A stretch of 64,000 bases of DNA from Setophaga petechia (GCA_024362935.1 JANCRA010000003.1:42159291-42223290); one strand, 5' to 3'; positions 13,701 through 25,900 are shown, counted from the first letter of the stretch. The notes: generated by a model from the sequence alone, not told the origin. Numbers and translations: made by a program.

Positions 13701-14146
13701 GCCCCGCGCGGAGGGAGCTCCGCGGGCAGCGGGGGCCCCGCAGCGCTCGCTGCGTGACCTCGCATAGCCCCGGCCCGGCCCCCGCACGGCCGCGCCGCCG
13801 CCCCCGCCGCTCCCTCCTCCCCACGCGGGACCGCGCCGGCACGGCCCCGCCGGCAGCATCGCGGCGGGCAGCATCGCGGCGGGCGGGCGGGAGGGACCCC
13901 GGGATACCCCGCGCACCCACCGCAGCGGGGCCGCCCCGCCGCCCGCGCCTGGCCCGGCGCTCGGGGTCCCTCTAGTGACACGCGTGGGGACGGCGCGGCT
14001 CTGCCCGGCGCGGCTCTGCCCGGCGCGGTCGGGATGGCTCAGCGGTGCCCGGGCGGCACGGCACGGCGCGGCGCGGCTCTGCCCGGCACGGTGCGGGCAA
14101 TCCCACCGCGTCCTGCCCGCGGAGGGCAGCGCGGAGCGGCGCTTAC

Positions 14147-14251
14147 CTTGGCACTGCCGCTGCTGCTCTCAACTTCTTGCGGCGGCGGCGGGCCGGGGAG
14201 GAAGGCGGGCTGCCGGCAGCGCTCATCCGTGTGTGCCCCGGCGCTTGACAT
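14147..14251 (-). CDS. IGF2: Possible N-terminal extension of prepro-IGF2
   Basis: An ATG at 14251-14249 (A at -3) opens 35 codons beginning MSSAGAHTDERC and ending SSSGSAK exactly at the donor 14147, phase 0. Exon 2 adds three codons (VPR) and then the canonical Met at 6558, all without a stop. An in-frame TAA at 14374-14372 lies upstream, with no other in-frame ATG between. It would give a 38-residue extension in front of the signal peptide. Human IGF2 has an annotated isoform with a different N-terminal extension. Whether this one is translated is unknown. Confidence 0.45.
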
Positions 14252-14640
14252 GCTGCTCTTCTGCCCTGGCAGCGATCGCGGCTTTGGCTTGCCTTCCCCG
14301 AGCCCTGGCACGTTCTCCTCGCCTTGCCTTTTTGGTATGTCAAGTCCCTGCTGGATTTTGTCTGAAGGATGTTATTTTGTTACGATCAGGTATTCTGTTA
14401 TTCTAGAGAAAGCGCTCGCTCGCTCTTTCTTTTCCTCTCCTTTTTCTTTTTCTTTTTTTTTTTGGGGGGGGGTTGTTTTTCGCCTTTGTTTTTTTTCTTC
14501 CCTTCTCTTTCTCTCCTGCTTTGGCTGCCCCTTGGGTGGCTCTCACTTTTGTGTTTACTGAGTGCGTCCCTTTGGTCGGGGCGAAGGAGCCGGCCGCCTC
14601 GCTGCCCGCTGCTACCGGCTGCTGCCCCACGAGCGAGGAG
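14147..14640 (-). other. IGF2: IGF2 5' leader exon (predicted)
   Basis: The minus strand has a strong donor, CCAAG|GTAAGC, at 14147/14146, and two TATA boxes about 20-30 bp beyond the proposed start. The exon is about 490 nt. The transcription start near 14640 is estimated from TATA spacing only. The leader contains a C9 run followed by an A-rich tract (reverse of 14425-14475). Its first AUG is at 14251 and is in frame with the IGF2 start across the splice. The layout resembles the TATA/CCAAT-driven IGF2 leader promoters of mammals. Confidence 0.7.
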
Positions 14641-14659
14641 ACAAGCAGGGCGCTCCGGC

Positions 14660-14730
14660 TTTTATACCTTTTATACCCCCCCCAATGGGCATGCTCTCCC
14701 GGCGAGCACCAGCCCGGCCACGCAGCCAAT
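14660..14730 (-). promoter_or_regulatory. IGF2: IGF2 leader promoter: double TATA box with two CCAAT boxes
   Basis: Read on the minus strand, TATAAAAG occurs twice, nine bases apart (14675-14668 and 14666-14659). Immediately upstream is a C-run on the plus strand and an inverted CCAAT (plus strand 14682-14686), with a second CCAAT at 14726-14730. A CCAAT (NF-Y) plus TATA arrangement is typical of strong IGF2 promoters. The start site is expected around 14635-14645. Confidence 0.75.
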
Positions 14731-14750
14731 AATGTTGCAGAGCGGTCTAA

Positions 14751-14797
14751 CCCCCTCTCTTCCCTCCCTCCCTTCCTTTCTTCCCTCCTTCTCCCTC
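14751..14797. repeat. 47-nt homopyrimidine tract upstream of the IGF2 TATA boxes
   Basis: A pure C/T run of 47 bases on the plus strand (homopurine GGA/GGAA on the transcribed strand), about 80-125 bp upstream of the TATA boxes. Such tracts can bind GAGA/MAZ/Sp-type factors or form triplex DNA. This role is inference. Confidence 0.75.
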
Positions 14798-15639
14798 GTA
14801 ACCCTCCGGAGTCCAGCTCGGGAGGGAAGAGGGGACAGAAAGTTTTTGCCGCACGGTTTCTTTGCGTGCCGCTACCCGGCATGGGAGCTTCACCCCTTCT
14901 ACCGGCCCCGGGTGGGAGGGGGGCTCCGCGCATCCGCGGCCGCTCCGCAGGTGAGGGGAAGAGCTGTGGATCCGCACCCCGAGCCCCTGTCCAAAATACC
15001 AGGGGGCACCCCTTGAGCGCCTCTCGCTGCGAGGCGGCGGGCCCCGAGTCCTGGCGGGCTGGGAGAGGGGAGATGGCGCGTTCTGTCCTCTCTCGGGTGC
15101 CCCTCTAGGCACAGGTGTCGGCACGGCCGCCGAAGGGCTCGGAGGAGCTCCCCGGCAGTGGCACGGGCATTGCCGCCCGGCCGCCGTGCCTGCCCCGCCG
15201 CGGGCAGCGAGCCCCCGCGGCCACCCCTGCGTGTCCGTGCGGACAGCCTGGGCGCTGCCCCTCGCTCCCGGACCCTGCACCTCGCAGAGCACCTTCCCGC
15301 CGCGCTCCCCGCTGGCTGGGTCGCCGGCTGCGGCAGGCGAGCAGTGCCGCCTCGGAGCCACAGGGACTTTTCCCAGCCTGCGCCGAGCGTGTGCAGCAGC
15401 GCGGGCAGAACGCGCTCCCGCTGCTCCGCGCCGCTGCACGGCGGGCACACCGGGCTGCATCGGCTCTGCCTTCCGATCTGCCTTCCGAGGGGAAGGAACC
15501 CCAAACCCGCTGGCTTTCAAAGGCAGCCCCCAGGCAGCCTCCGCTGCCCCTCTGCAGGGACACGCGTATCAGCTGCGCCAGAGGCGCGCACCCTCGCTGG
15601 AGCGGAGAGGAGCGGGGCTACCTGAGACCTGAGCGGCAG

Positions 15640-18600
15640 GTTGGCCCACCCCAGGTAGCGCTTGTCATAGCTAGTGCTGCGAAAGGGCAAGAATGCAGCA
15701 GTCCTCACCCCAGCATGCAATAAAAGCGCCCCCCCCTCTTTTTTTTTTTCAAGTTTGTACTTTATTTTTCCCTCCAAGATCGGAGGTTTGCTGATCTCTC
15801 AGCAGTCGGGATTGCCCTAAACGTGCCCAAGAAAACGTGAGCAAGATATTATCCTTTCTCACTAGGCTTTGGGCATCCCTTCCTTTGCTCCCTAGCCATC
15901 CTTCTGTTTGCTGTGCTGTTCTCTGGGATGTGTCCCTGCGCATCCCACCCAGCAGTCCCGGTGTCAGGGCTCTAGGCTGCCACCGAAACATCAGGGGCAC
16001 ATCTGGGAGGTGCTGAGGAAGCAGTTCCGTGCACATCAGACTCAACCACAGGCATAAATTGTCGGCTTGTACGCTGATATTTAAACATGTAAAGAAGTGA
16101 CCTGGCCGTCAGCGAGACTGAGCATCTGCCGGGATGTGCCAGGGCTCCAGATTTCTCCTTACCTTGGGCTTTTGGAGTTTCTCCTAGATGCCTAGGACTT
16201 AGTAAATCCGAGTTGTGAGTCCTCGGAAGCTGCACAGTAGAGGTGGTCTTAACAAAGAGCAAGCCACCTTTTCCTCCCCGCAAAAGCGGAACCCCATCAA
16301 AGGAAAGGACCCAACCTTGGCAGGGGGGTCAGCAGGGCTGTAAGCTACTGTTAATAGCTGAAGGAGCCCTGCTCCCTTCCCCCAGCTCACCACAAGGACC
16401 TCCTGAGAGTAGACAAAAGAAAGCTTGTAGGGTTAATCTCTCTGAGAAAAACAAGTGATTTTCCAGTAAACAACTGCAATAGCAAACAATGGGGGTGAAA
16501 AATAGCGATCATAAAAAAGTCGGTTTGGAGGAAGAGGCGACCCAGTAAGAGAGGTGTCCTTTGGCTGGGGGAAAAACACGGCAGCAGTTTGATGAAGATT
16601 CAGCAGCAGCAGCAGCAGCCACAGCAAAATAAACCCCACAAGTTGCCACTGGATCTACTTGTGTTTGTGCCTTTTGATCTTTTAATTGCTTCTTAGTTAT
16701 CCTTCAGTGCAAATAAATAGTGCATTGTGTCAAGAAAGAGGAGGGGGGCGGGGAAGGGAAGAAAGAGACACAAAAGAAAGAGCTGTCTCCCAGAAGAGAA
16801 AAGGAACAAGTTCTTTCCCCCCACCTTTAAAGGAGTGAATATATCTGTATTGGGGGGGAGGAAGGGGATAGGATTAGAAATCAAAGCGAAATTGGAGAGA
16901 AGCACATTAAGCCTCGGGCATCCTTACAGTAGGAAGGAAAGAGTGAGGTGGTAAAACCCTCGGGGAGTTTATTCGGTGAGTTATGAGAGGATCCACGAGT
17001 GTAATATTGTTAAAGGTCAGCCGAAACCTAATTTAAACTAGGGATGTGTGACCTCCGCCCTTCATTTAATACAGTCATAAGGAACATTACACTGCAGATA
17101 GCTGGAACAATAGCTGCCTCCACCCCAAACTCCAGCCCTTGGCATTGCCTGCAAGGAGGGCCGGCAAGGGGGAGCAGGAGAAGGACCAGTAAAGCCAAGG
17201 ACGCAGCAAACCTGGAGGCAGGGAGGCAGAAGGAGAAGGATAGGAAGGCCTCTAGAGCACAGCGCTGACCACCAAAGGTCTTGCAAAATCCCAGGAAGCA
17301 TTTTGGTTTGAAAGTGGATGGGGCTGCAGCAAAGCATCACCTGAAAATGTTGAAAATACAGTAAAAATAAACCACAGCCTCTTGGATTTGTCTGCATTTG
17401 TCTGACCTCTGGTCATCGGTGCAACTCAGGAGAGAAATTACAGCTGTGGGTTCCCATTAAATTTTCAAGGAGCGAGGACAGTGTTCACAAGGCAAAGTCA
17501 ACCAAAGTGAGCTGAAACTAAGTGAAGCTAAAGATGAAGCTAAAATAAAAGCAGTATCTGAAAGGTGCCCTGGAATGATGTTAGGGACTCAGAGGGGATG
17601 TCAGGGACTCAGAGGAGACAGCCCTGCTGCAGCAGCAGCAGCTCAGAAGCGCTGGGGCAGACTGCAAAGCCTCCTGGTGGCACTGCCCATCTGAGCTGAT
17701 CAAAGCATCTCCTGGGTGGCCACCAACACGTGGCAATGGGCCGGAAAGCTTTCCAGGGAAAGGGGGGAAAGCCAGAAAACTTGGGCCAGCCTGGACCTTG
17801 CAGACGGGGATGTGTGCTTCAGCAAAGGCAGAAGAATGTAAATAACTGCAGAAATGCAGTGGTCCAGGGCCAGGGTGGATGTTAGAGATGCTGCTAGGGA
17901 GGTGAGCCAAGCAGATACCTTCAGGGAAAGGAGAGTTTACATGACTTTTCCCTTCCTCTCCCACCTAGAATCCAAAGAGAGAAGAGGTCACCTAATCCCA
18001 GCCCAACCAAGACACCTTGTGACACTCGTCTGGTTTATTTCACAACTACAGCCCAAATGACCAGGTGGGCAGAGCTGGGATTTGCAGTACATGGTTCAGC
18101 TGCTGTTCAGTGCCTGCAGCACTACAGGGGTATCCCTGTTTGTGTTCTCCCATGTCCCCCTAAATCCTCCTGTGTCAAGAGTGAGGACAGGCAGGAGAAG
18201 CCAGACTGCTTTGCTGACATGCCTCACAGGTCTGGCTTGAGATGTCCAAGGTGAGCCACAAGGAAGCTGAGGATGGGCTGTGGGTCACTGAGGACTAGAA
18301 CAAGTCATCCATAGTGAGAGTGGAGGGGGATGAGCCAGAGTCCTATATGCAGCTGTTTAATGGCTGAGGAGTAGCTGTACTTGGCCCAGGGCATCTCTCA
18401 GAGGCTTTAAGAAAGTGATACCTTTTGCTTTGTACAAGCCAGGAACCTGACAATAACACCGTGTCCTTGCATGCTGAGATATATTGATCCTGGGCCACAC
18501 TAAACTGTTGGAACGGGAAAGATTCACTGGCAAAGGGGGATGTGATATATGGAAGGTCCCTGCAAAAAAGTTGAAGTCAAATAACTAAGAGTGAGAGAAA

Positions 18601-21600
18601 TAATTCACCTGGGGCTCTGGTCAACAAGGAACAAACAAAAGCAGAAGCTGGGCAGGTCTGTTTTAGGACTCCTGGCACCTCTGGGTAGTAAGAACATTTT
18701 GAGGCCATGCTCCCAGCCCAGAGGGTTTCTGCTGCAGGATTGTTTTATGGGCAGTAAAAAAGCCAGTTGCCCATAATGCATCAGCATCAGCAGGGCACCT
18801 TTTTGGCACGTTCAGAGAGAAATAGGGACTCTTGTATCAACTCCTGCCCAGATCTACTGATGCCTTGGAGCACTTATTGGACTAAGGTGCTCAGGAGAGG
18901 TGTTGGCATTTGCTTCCTGAGGACCTGGATGTTGCTGAGCAAAGCAAAAATGAAGTTATTCCACCGTAAGTTATTGCACCGTGCCAGAGGAATTTGTGAC
19001 AGTGGTAAAAGGCACTGTCAGTGAAAACAGGGTAGTGTTTTCATGCCTGTTTATATGGAGGACAAACTATGCATTTTTTTATGGGCTGGACAGACTTGAT
19101 ATTCCTGTAATGTCTTTTAAAATTCAATGTCCCCAGTGACTAGAGAAAAGCTGCAGTGTGAGCAGCCTCACACGGCTCAAGAGGCTGTGGGAAGGAGCAT
19201 GTGGGGTAGAGAGGTGTTCCTGTGACCAAGTGTGAGGGAAGAATTGAAAAAGCACCAAGGATGTTCAGGGAGTGAGGCTCAGTAGCTCTGTTTGTTGGGA
19301 TGCTGTCTGCAACCTGGCCCAAAAGGAGGAGGACAAGGGGTGCCAGGGTCAGATGATCCCAGAAAGGGAGAAAAGTGTCTCCCTTCTCCCTCCCCATCAT
19401 GTATGGAACGGCAAACATCTCTTGGTTGCCAAGGAGGACTCCAGCTCAGCTAACAGCTTCCCAGAAGGAATTTCCAAGAAGGGTAGAATGGGGTAAAAAA
19501 GGAGACAATCCTGCCCTCACCCCAGCTTCTTCGCATTGCAAAGGGAGCCCAGAAGGCTCCCAGTTTTGTCTGATTATTTGTGTCAAAAATATGCAACAAA
19601 CAGAGTAGCAGAGAAGTAAGATGTGTCTGTGCCTATATTAACAGCTAAGCACATCACCATTTCCTGTTTTCCTTTTTTTTTTTAAGCATTGCCATCAAAA
19701 TACCCGTTGGAATGTCATGGGGAAGAAGTGGTCCAAGATTGTTTAATGACCAATAAAAGCTCCAGCAGGTACAATTAGTTCTTCCAAGCACCAGGGGATG
19801 AAGCTGGCTCTTTACAGCATTGTACAAATATGGGTCTGTCTACAGAGCAGGCTCAGAGTCAAAACATCCTGCAAGTGAAACATATTACAGGAGACAGCAA
19901 GAAACCCTTTGGGCCAGGAGTTCTTTGGGGTGAAGAGGGTGACCCATCACTGTGTCCCTGCAGGGATGGCCTGATGAGAATGTTCTGGGAAGGCAGCTCT
20001 ACTGTGAGGCATCCCTGTGATTCCCAGGGAGGAGCTGAGCAGTGAGAAGGTGGTGTGCAGGGATGCCACCTGCCTCTGAGCAGGAGCACACCATGTCCTC
20101 TCAGGGTGCCTGTGTCTCATCTTCCAGCAAGGCACCCTCATACACTTTGCTCTGTTTGCACTTGGAAAACTCAGGGATCACCCTTAAAAATGCTTTTTCC
20201 TGCTCACAGGAGTGTCAGCATGAACTGGTCAGTCTGGCTGCATATCGCTGGATCCATGAAAGAAAACAAGTGAGCTTTTAGTAAGGTCTTTCCCAAAAAA
20301 TGAGACAGCATCTGTTTCTGAGGTCCTCTCCAGCAGCTGCAGCAGAACAGCCATCCCTGGGTGGCTGGTGGCAATGCCAGTGATGGGCATGCCAGAGGTG
20401 ATTGCAGTCCTTATGTGCACCAGTATTGCCTTGGTGCCGCTTCTTGAAGACCTTTCCCTTGGCCTCGTTGTGCAACCAGCTCAGAAAAGCTGCTCAGGTG
20501 ATCAGGGTGGTATTTCCAACCCTCTGCCCCATGGATGCAGCTCATGCATCTCAGATGCGCCCTTGGGAGTGCAAGGTTTGAGCACCCTTTCAATACTCTC
20601 CAGAAAACCAGACATGAGAGCCAGTTGCAAATCCCATCATGTAATGGGTTATTTTTCCAAGTGCCCAAGGGAGCTGGTGGCATGGAGCACAGAGGGTGAT
20701 GCATTTTAGACAATATATGTGGGGCCCTTATTTGCTGCAGAGAGGTGGAGTGGTGCAGATATGTCTCTGTTGTGTAATTAATGGCTTTGAAAAAAAAACC
20801 CTGAGCCTGTTGGCTAAGCCCAAATACCTCTGAGGGGTTCTGGAATCCCAGCTATGTATCTTTCAGGCGTTTCTTCCTTTTTTTTTTCTTTTTTTTTTTG
20901 TCTTTTTTCTTTTTTTTTTCCCCTTTCTTTTTGCATTGCTGCTGTGCTTCAGTGCTGGTCTTTGTTTGCAGCTCTCATTGTCTTCATCCCGAGGGTTGGG
21001 TGGTAGCATCTCCTCCAGGCCAGGGTTTCACACCTTATCAGGGATCACTTCTTCAGGTCAGGGCTTTTTGGGCAGGCTAAATGTGCTGCCAGGCCTAGTG
21101 ACTGATCCCTTCATGTCTGAGCTGAGCAGTGAAGACCCCAAAGTAGGATGTGGGACTGGGGTCCCATGGGCAGGTGTCTGTGGGCATGGGGACAAGGGGC
21201 AGCATGGGGCTCATACAGAGCCTTCCTCTGCCACTACATCCACACATCACCCTGGGCAAGCCCCTTAATTTCCCTCTGGTTTTCATCCCCATGCACCAGT
21301 TCATGACAGGGATAAGTCTGTCCCCTGTTGCCTCGTTGCCTTTGAGGCTGGGACTTCCAGCACCCACAGCTGGCAGGGGCTGTAGAGGAGTTTGCAATAA
21401 CTTACAGCCTCACCTCATTCCCATTCCCGATGCAGGTGACACAGGGACACCCTGTGCCCACCCATGCTGCCAGCATCCCCTCCAGACCACACTGCCCTTG
21501 CCCTGGGTGATGGATGTCCAATGGGGAGTGAGGAGGCGTGGACAATTTGTTTTCTTGCTTAAACAGAATTCTCTCTCATAGTCATAGTGAAGAAGGGGAG

Positions 21601-22499
21601 GCAACATCTCTTGGCAAAGCAACTCACACTAAGTGCACTTCACTAGAAATGTTTATATTCTGCTGCTGAAAAAAATCACTGAGCGTGGCAATAGTGTGGC
21701 ATGGTGCTGGCAGAGCCAAGCTGGGTATTGTGCCCTGAGCCAGGCCCCAGCCAGGGTGGGCCTGGGGGTGTCACCAGCTCATTTCACCTTCAAGGACAGG
21801 TGTATAGCTGGGGCTGGCATCTTTCATTAGTGTCACAGGGCAAGGAGGTATAACACAGTCCTGTGTGCTGGGGAGGAGGACTTTTTATGGTGCCAGCTGT
21901 GTTTCAGAAAGGTTCTGGTGAGAGAAGCAAGGATTTTCCCAAGATCCCAGCACTTCTGGAGCAGGAGACCTCACACAGGGTAGGACCCTTGAAACTGCTA
22001 AGCTAATTACTCATTGCTTGGAAGGTAACCCTCCCCAAAAACCCATGCACGTCAGCTTTTCAAAACAGCAGGTGGTATGCTTGCGTAGCACGAGCAGGCA
22101 TGTGTGTGTGAGTGTGTGTGTGTGTCTGTCTGTCCAAATGTATTTTGAGGCTGAGGGGGAAGTGACTGCTTCTCTGAGTAGGTAGAGCCAAATGGCAGGT
22201 GATTCAGATGCTACCCCCTCTTTCCAGCACCACTCCCGTGGTGTCACTTGAGTCCCCTTCAGTCTCTTCATCAGCCAGAGATAGCGGGCTCCAGAGAGGC
22301 CCTCTGTGAAGCCAGCATGCAAACAGTTAACTGAATTCCCAAGGCAGGTGGGAGCTCGAGTCAGACTGGGTGATATCGCAGACATGTTATTTGAAAAGCT
22401 AAGAAATTGTGGAATTCCTCACCTAATCCAACTTCCCCACAGTTTAAAGAAAACTGCAGTGAAAGATATCACCACAGTCAAGGGAGACCCCCCACGAAC
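15640..22499. other. INS-IGF2 intergenic DNA, proximal part
   Basis: I see no exon or recognisable coding frame here. It contains a short (CAG)n run near 16600-16622, another near 17620-17640, a T-rich tract at about 20876-20930 and a (TG)n microsatellite at 22100-22134. Stretches around 16640-16720 and 16940-17110 are AT-rich and non-repetitive and could be regulatory, but nothing in the sequence alone proves it. Confidence 0.6.
22100..22134. repeat. (TG)n microsatellite
   Basis: A run of TGTG interrupted by a single A and ending in TGTC units, about 35 bp. Confidence 0.9.
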
Positions 22500-22507
22500 G
22501 AGCGCTT

Positions 22508-22991
22508 CCCTGCATAACCCGTGTGTGATACAGGCTTCTTCTCCCTGCATAATCCATGTGTGATACAGGCTCCTTTTCCCTCCATAATCCGTGTGTGATA
22601 CAGGCTCCCTTTCCCTGCATAACCCATGTGTGATACAGGCTCCCTTTCCCTGCATAACCCGTGTGTGATACAGGCTCCTTTTCCCTGCATAATCCATGTG
22701 TGATACAGGCTCCTTTTCCCTCCATAATCCATGTGTGATACAGGCTCCTTTTCCCTCCATAATCCATGTGTGATACAGGCTCCTTTTCCCTGCATAACCC
22801 GTGTGTGATACAGGCTCCTTTTCCCTGCATAACCCATGTGTGATACAGGCTCCTTTTCCCTCCATAACCTGTGTGTGATACAGGCTCCTTTTCCCTGCAT
22901 AACCCGTGTGTGATACAAACTCCTTTTCCCTCCATAACCCATGTGTAATACAGGCTTCTTTTCCCTCCATAATCCATGTGTGATACAGGCT
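22508..22991. repeat. 35-bp minisatellite, about 14 tandem copies
   Basis: Units start at 22508 and recur every 35 bp to the last start at 22963. Each reads like CCCTGCATAACCCGTGTGTG followed by ATACAGGCTCCTTTT, with scattered substitutions (TGC/TCC, AACCC/AATCC, C/T). Because 35 is not a multiple of three and no minus-strand frame of the unit contains a stop, all three minus frames stay open for roughly 150-185 codons and cycle through the same peptide register. I therefore regard these frames as non-coding. Confidence 0.97.
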
Positions 22992-25900
22992 CTGTCACCA
23001 CCTCCTGTGGCGCTGGGATCCTAACCTCTGCCTGCGCTCCCTGAGGAGCTCAAGGGATGCACACCCTCAGTGCCTGACCTGTATGAGCTGGAGGTGACTC
23101 CCTGCCTGCCTGCGACACTGGAAATAATGCTTTTGACTTCAGCTGCCCCCAGTTTGGGGCATCCCTAGCTATGAGAGGTGGCTGTAGTGAGCCCTTGTCG
23201 CTATGCAAATACCTGGACGTATCTAATGATCAGCAAGGGTAATGACAATGATGGAAATTGTGTCCCCATTCCAAATCTGCCCATCTCTCCTCCCTTTATT
23301 ACTCCAGGTGGGTCTCTTGCTGAGCCACCTCAGTCCACCAGGTAGATCTTCATGCCAAAGAAATTTTTGTTTTGCCTGAAAGTAAGTTGCAGAGATTTTT
23401 TTTTTTTTTGAAGGCAACCATTTCAAATATGTAGAGATCACACGGACTTTTTTAGTCAAAACAAGCACAGTAACCACAAGAGGTGCCAGACTGGAACAAT
23501 CTCTTCTCCATGAACCTAATCCAAAGCAGAAAAAAAATTAAAAATATGTTTTCCAGAGATAGAATGAATTCCTTTGTCTCTACATGTGATACAAGGAGAG
23601 AGAAAAATTCTGAGATGGGTAGCAGGCATCCCCTTTCCTTTTAGAGGAAAGTTGCTCTCCCTCCAAGAAATCCCAGTGACTGAGGTGGGGAATTATTTCA
23701 GGCCAGACCTGCTGGGTCCTACTCGGGCTCCTGTCATGGGAGGGGATGAGTGCCTGCAACTGCTGATTCCTATGAGCTGCTTTGGGATCCCTTTCTGGGG
23801 GAACCCCAGTGTTTCCAGTGAGTCAGCCCAGGGGCTTTGGGCTCATTTGGGCAGGCTGAGAACTACCCTCGCTCACTAATTAACTTACACGAGCATCACT
23901 TGTCTGAGTCACTGGGGTGTTTCAACAGCTCCCATGCCAATCCATGACACCCCACTCATGTAGGTCCTGCCTGCTCTAAACCAGATCTGTCTTGGGGGGG
24001 TGATATCTCTGGGGGTGCCTCACTGATCCCCCACATGCAGCAGTGCAGTTGGGGTGCAAACCCACTGTAGGCTGATGCTTTGTGGCCGCTTCCTGCCACC
24101 CACAGCCACCCTGGTGTTCCCAGAGACCCACATGAGAGCAGTAACTGCACTGCTGGGGCACACAAAGCAAAAGATGACTCACTGCTAAGCCTTTGCTCCC
24201 ACCTTCGGGAGGCAACCAGATAGGGACTAATCTCCTGGGGAAGGGGGGTGGAATTTAAGTCAGGCTGATTTTTTTCCTGAAAACCTTTCATTTAGTCTAA
24301 ACAACCAGTTTGGGATGTTGGCACTTGGCTTTTAAATTAGGCATGCCTCTCTAGGCATGATGCTGCCAGGATAGCCATGGCCGATGCCAGGTTCTGGTCA
24401 TCAGAGGGTTCTGGCCATCAGAGTGCAAGCAGCCCCAGATCCCTGCAATAAAATGGAAAACAGCCCTTGAGCTTCAGTAACTGCTTTGAAGGTCTGCCCT
24501 GGCTGATGGGTAACCCATGGGGGGTGAGATCCAGGGAATGGTGATGGTTTGCAAGTGGGCTACGTGACCTGCACAAGGCCACTGAGAAAGCTGGGGCAGA
24601 GGGAGCCACTTCCACCATGCCTGGAGGGTTTTGGTGGTGGTTCCCATCTTCTGGACTGCTCTTATCCCTGCTACCACCACATGGCCCCTGATTACCAACG
24701 TGCCAGCCTCTGTGTCCTACCTCTCTCTGCCCACTGGTTTCCAGCACCAGGATTGATCCTGTGCTGCTTTTGCAAGACCATCTGATGGGGGCAAGAATCT
24801 CCTGAGGTCTTAAGCTCAGCTGGTGGATGGAGCTCCCTTGCAGGCTGCAGCATCTCTGCATCCCAAATCCTGCTGCTCCAGGCACAGAGTTAGGTGTGGG
24901 GTGGGTGGTGGAGGTGCAGGAGGCTGCAAGAGCCACTCAGACCAAACACAGAGGAGTGTGGGCACTTCACTTGGTTCAACCTGGCTGTGCTCTGCCTGGC
25001 TCCAATGTTCAACACCTGCCTGAGGAGACACTGCTGACACACATTTACCCAAACAGCATCTGCTTTCCCACCTGCCTCTCCTCTGGCATGGCCACAGCAG
25101 AGGCTGTGGGGAGCCAGCCTCCCAGACAGCCTTTTTTTCATAGTGCAAGCTGCTTCAGGGCTGTCTGACAGACAACCCTAGTCCCCAGGGCTGTTGCTGA
25201 GCTCTGCCACCCTGCTGCTGTCTGTTACTTTGTCAGGAAGGTAAAGCAAAATGTGCAAGCCCCAACTCCCAGAGGGAGCGGGGAGGAACAGCTCTGCTAT
25301 GGAGCTGGGAGGCCTGCGGCCCTGATGAGAAGGTTCTGTCAGGAAAACTCTAGTGTGTTGAACTTCACTGTGCCCCAGTGAGTGCCCAAATCTCTGCTGG
25401 GCTGCCCAGAGGATGCTCTCTTTGGTATTCAGATATAAAATCTGAATAAAATGGTTTGCAGCATGGGTTGCAAGTACAGACAGTCAAGGGGAAAGGCCCC
25501 ATACCAAAGCTCCCACTGCTCTGCAGGATGGAGCTTTCTCCTGCTTCTGCACCAGCCATCAGGTGTTGTCAAAAAGAGGATTTGCAGTATCACACGTGGA
25601 GGATATGACCACCTAAGACTGATTTTGGAGGGCTGTTCATATATAAAATGGATTTGCTGACAAAATCTTGCTGATTTCAAGTTAATCATAATAAAAGTCC
25701 AAATCAATCACTGCTTGAGCCATTTTGCATTATCTTTTTTTTTCCCTATTCCTTCTTTGAACCTATCACAGGACTGGCCCTTTCATCTTCATGAAGGTTT
25801 CCAAGTCCCAGTTTGCTGTGAGTGAGACAGGCTCAGCATTTGGAGTCATTCACATCACAAGCAAGTGCTGTCTTTCCTCTCAGACTTATTTTATAGTAAC

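Larger units (their letters stand above)
6568..14146 (-). other. IGF2: IGF2 intron 1 (between 5' leader exon and coding exon)
   Basis: The intron starts with GTAAGC at 14146 and ends with the CAG acceptor at 6568, about 7.6 kb. It contains a CTG/CAG trinucleotide run close to the acceptor and an ancient SINE-like stretch near 7640-7740. I see no coding exon in it. The reading frames present are short, lack family resemblance and overlap on both strands. Confidence 0.7.
13630..15640. promoter_or_regulatory. CpG island over the IGF2 5' region
   Basis: A roughly 2-kb stretch is strongly GC- and CpG-rich, against AT-balanced flanks, apart from a T-rich insert near 14400-14520. It brackets the IGF2 leader exon and its TATA promoter. 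It contains short direct repeats, for example a 15-bp GGCTCTGCC-type unit near 13985-14030 and a 16-bp duplication near 13855-13887. Many long overlapping frames on both strands here are a by-product of the GC bias and not genes. Confidence 0.85.

Noticed and set aside
13579..15632. Numerous long overlapping frames on both strands in the CpG island
   Set aside because: High GC content suppresses stop codons. Peptides are Arg/Ala/Pro/Gly-rich with no family resemblance. Only the short leader frame ending at the IGF2 donor was kept.
22419..23001. Three long minus-strand frames (154-185 codons) encoding the same repetitive peptide
   Set aside because: All three follow from a stop-free 35-bp minisatellite unit. 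No promoter, splice sites or family similarity supports translation.
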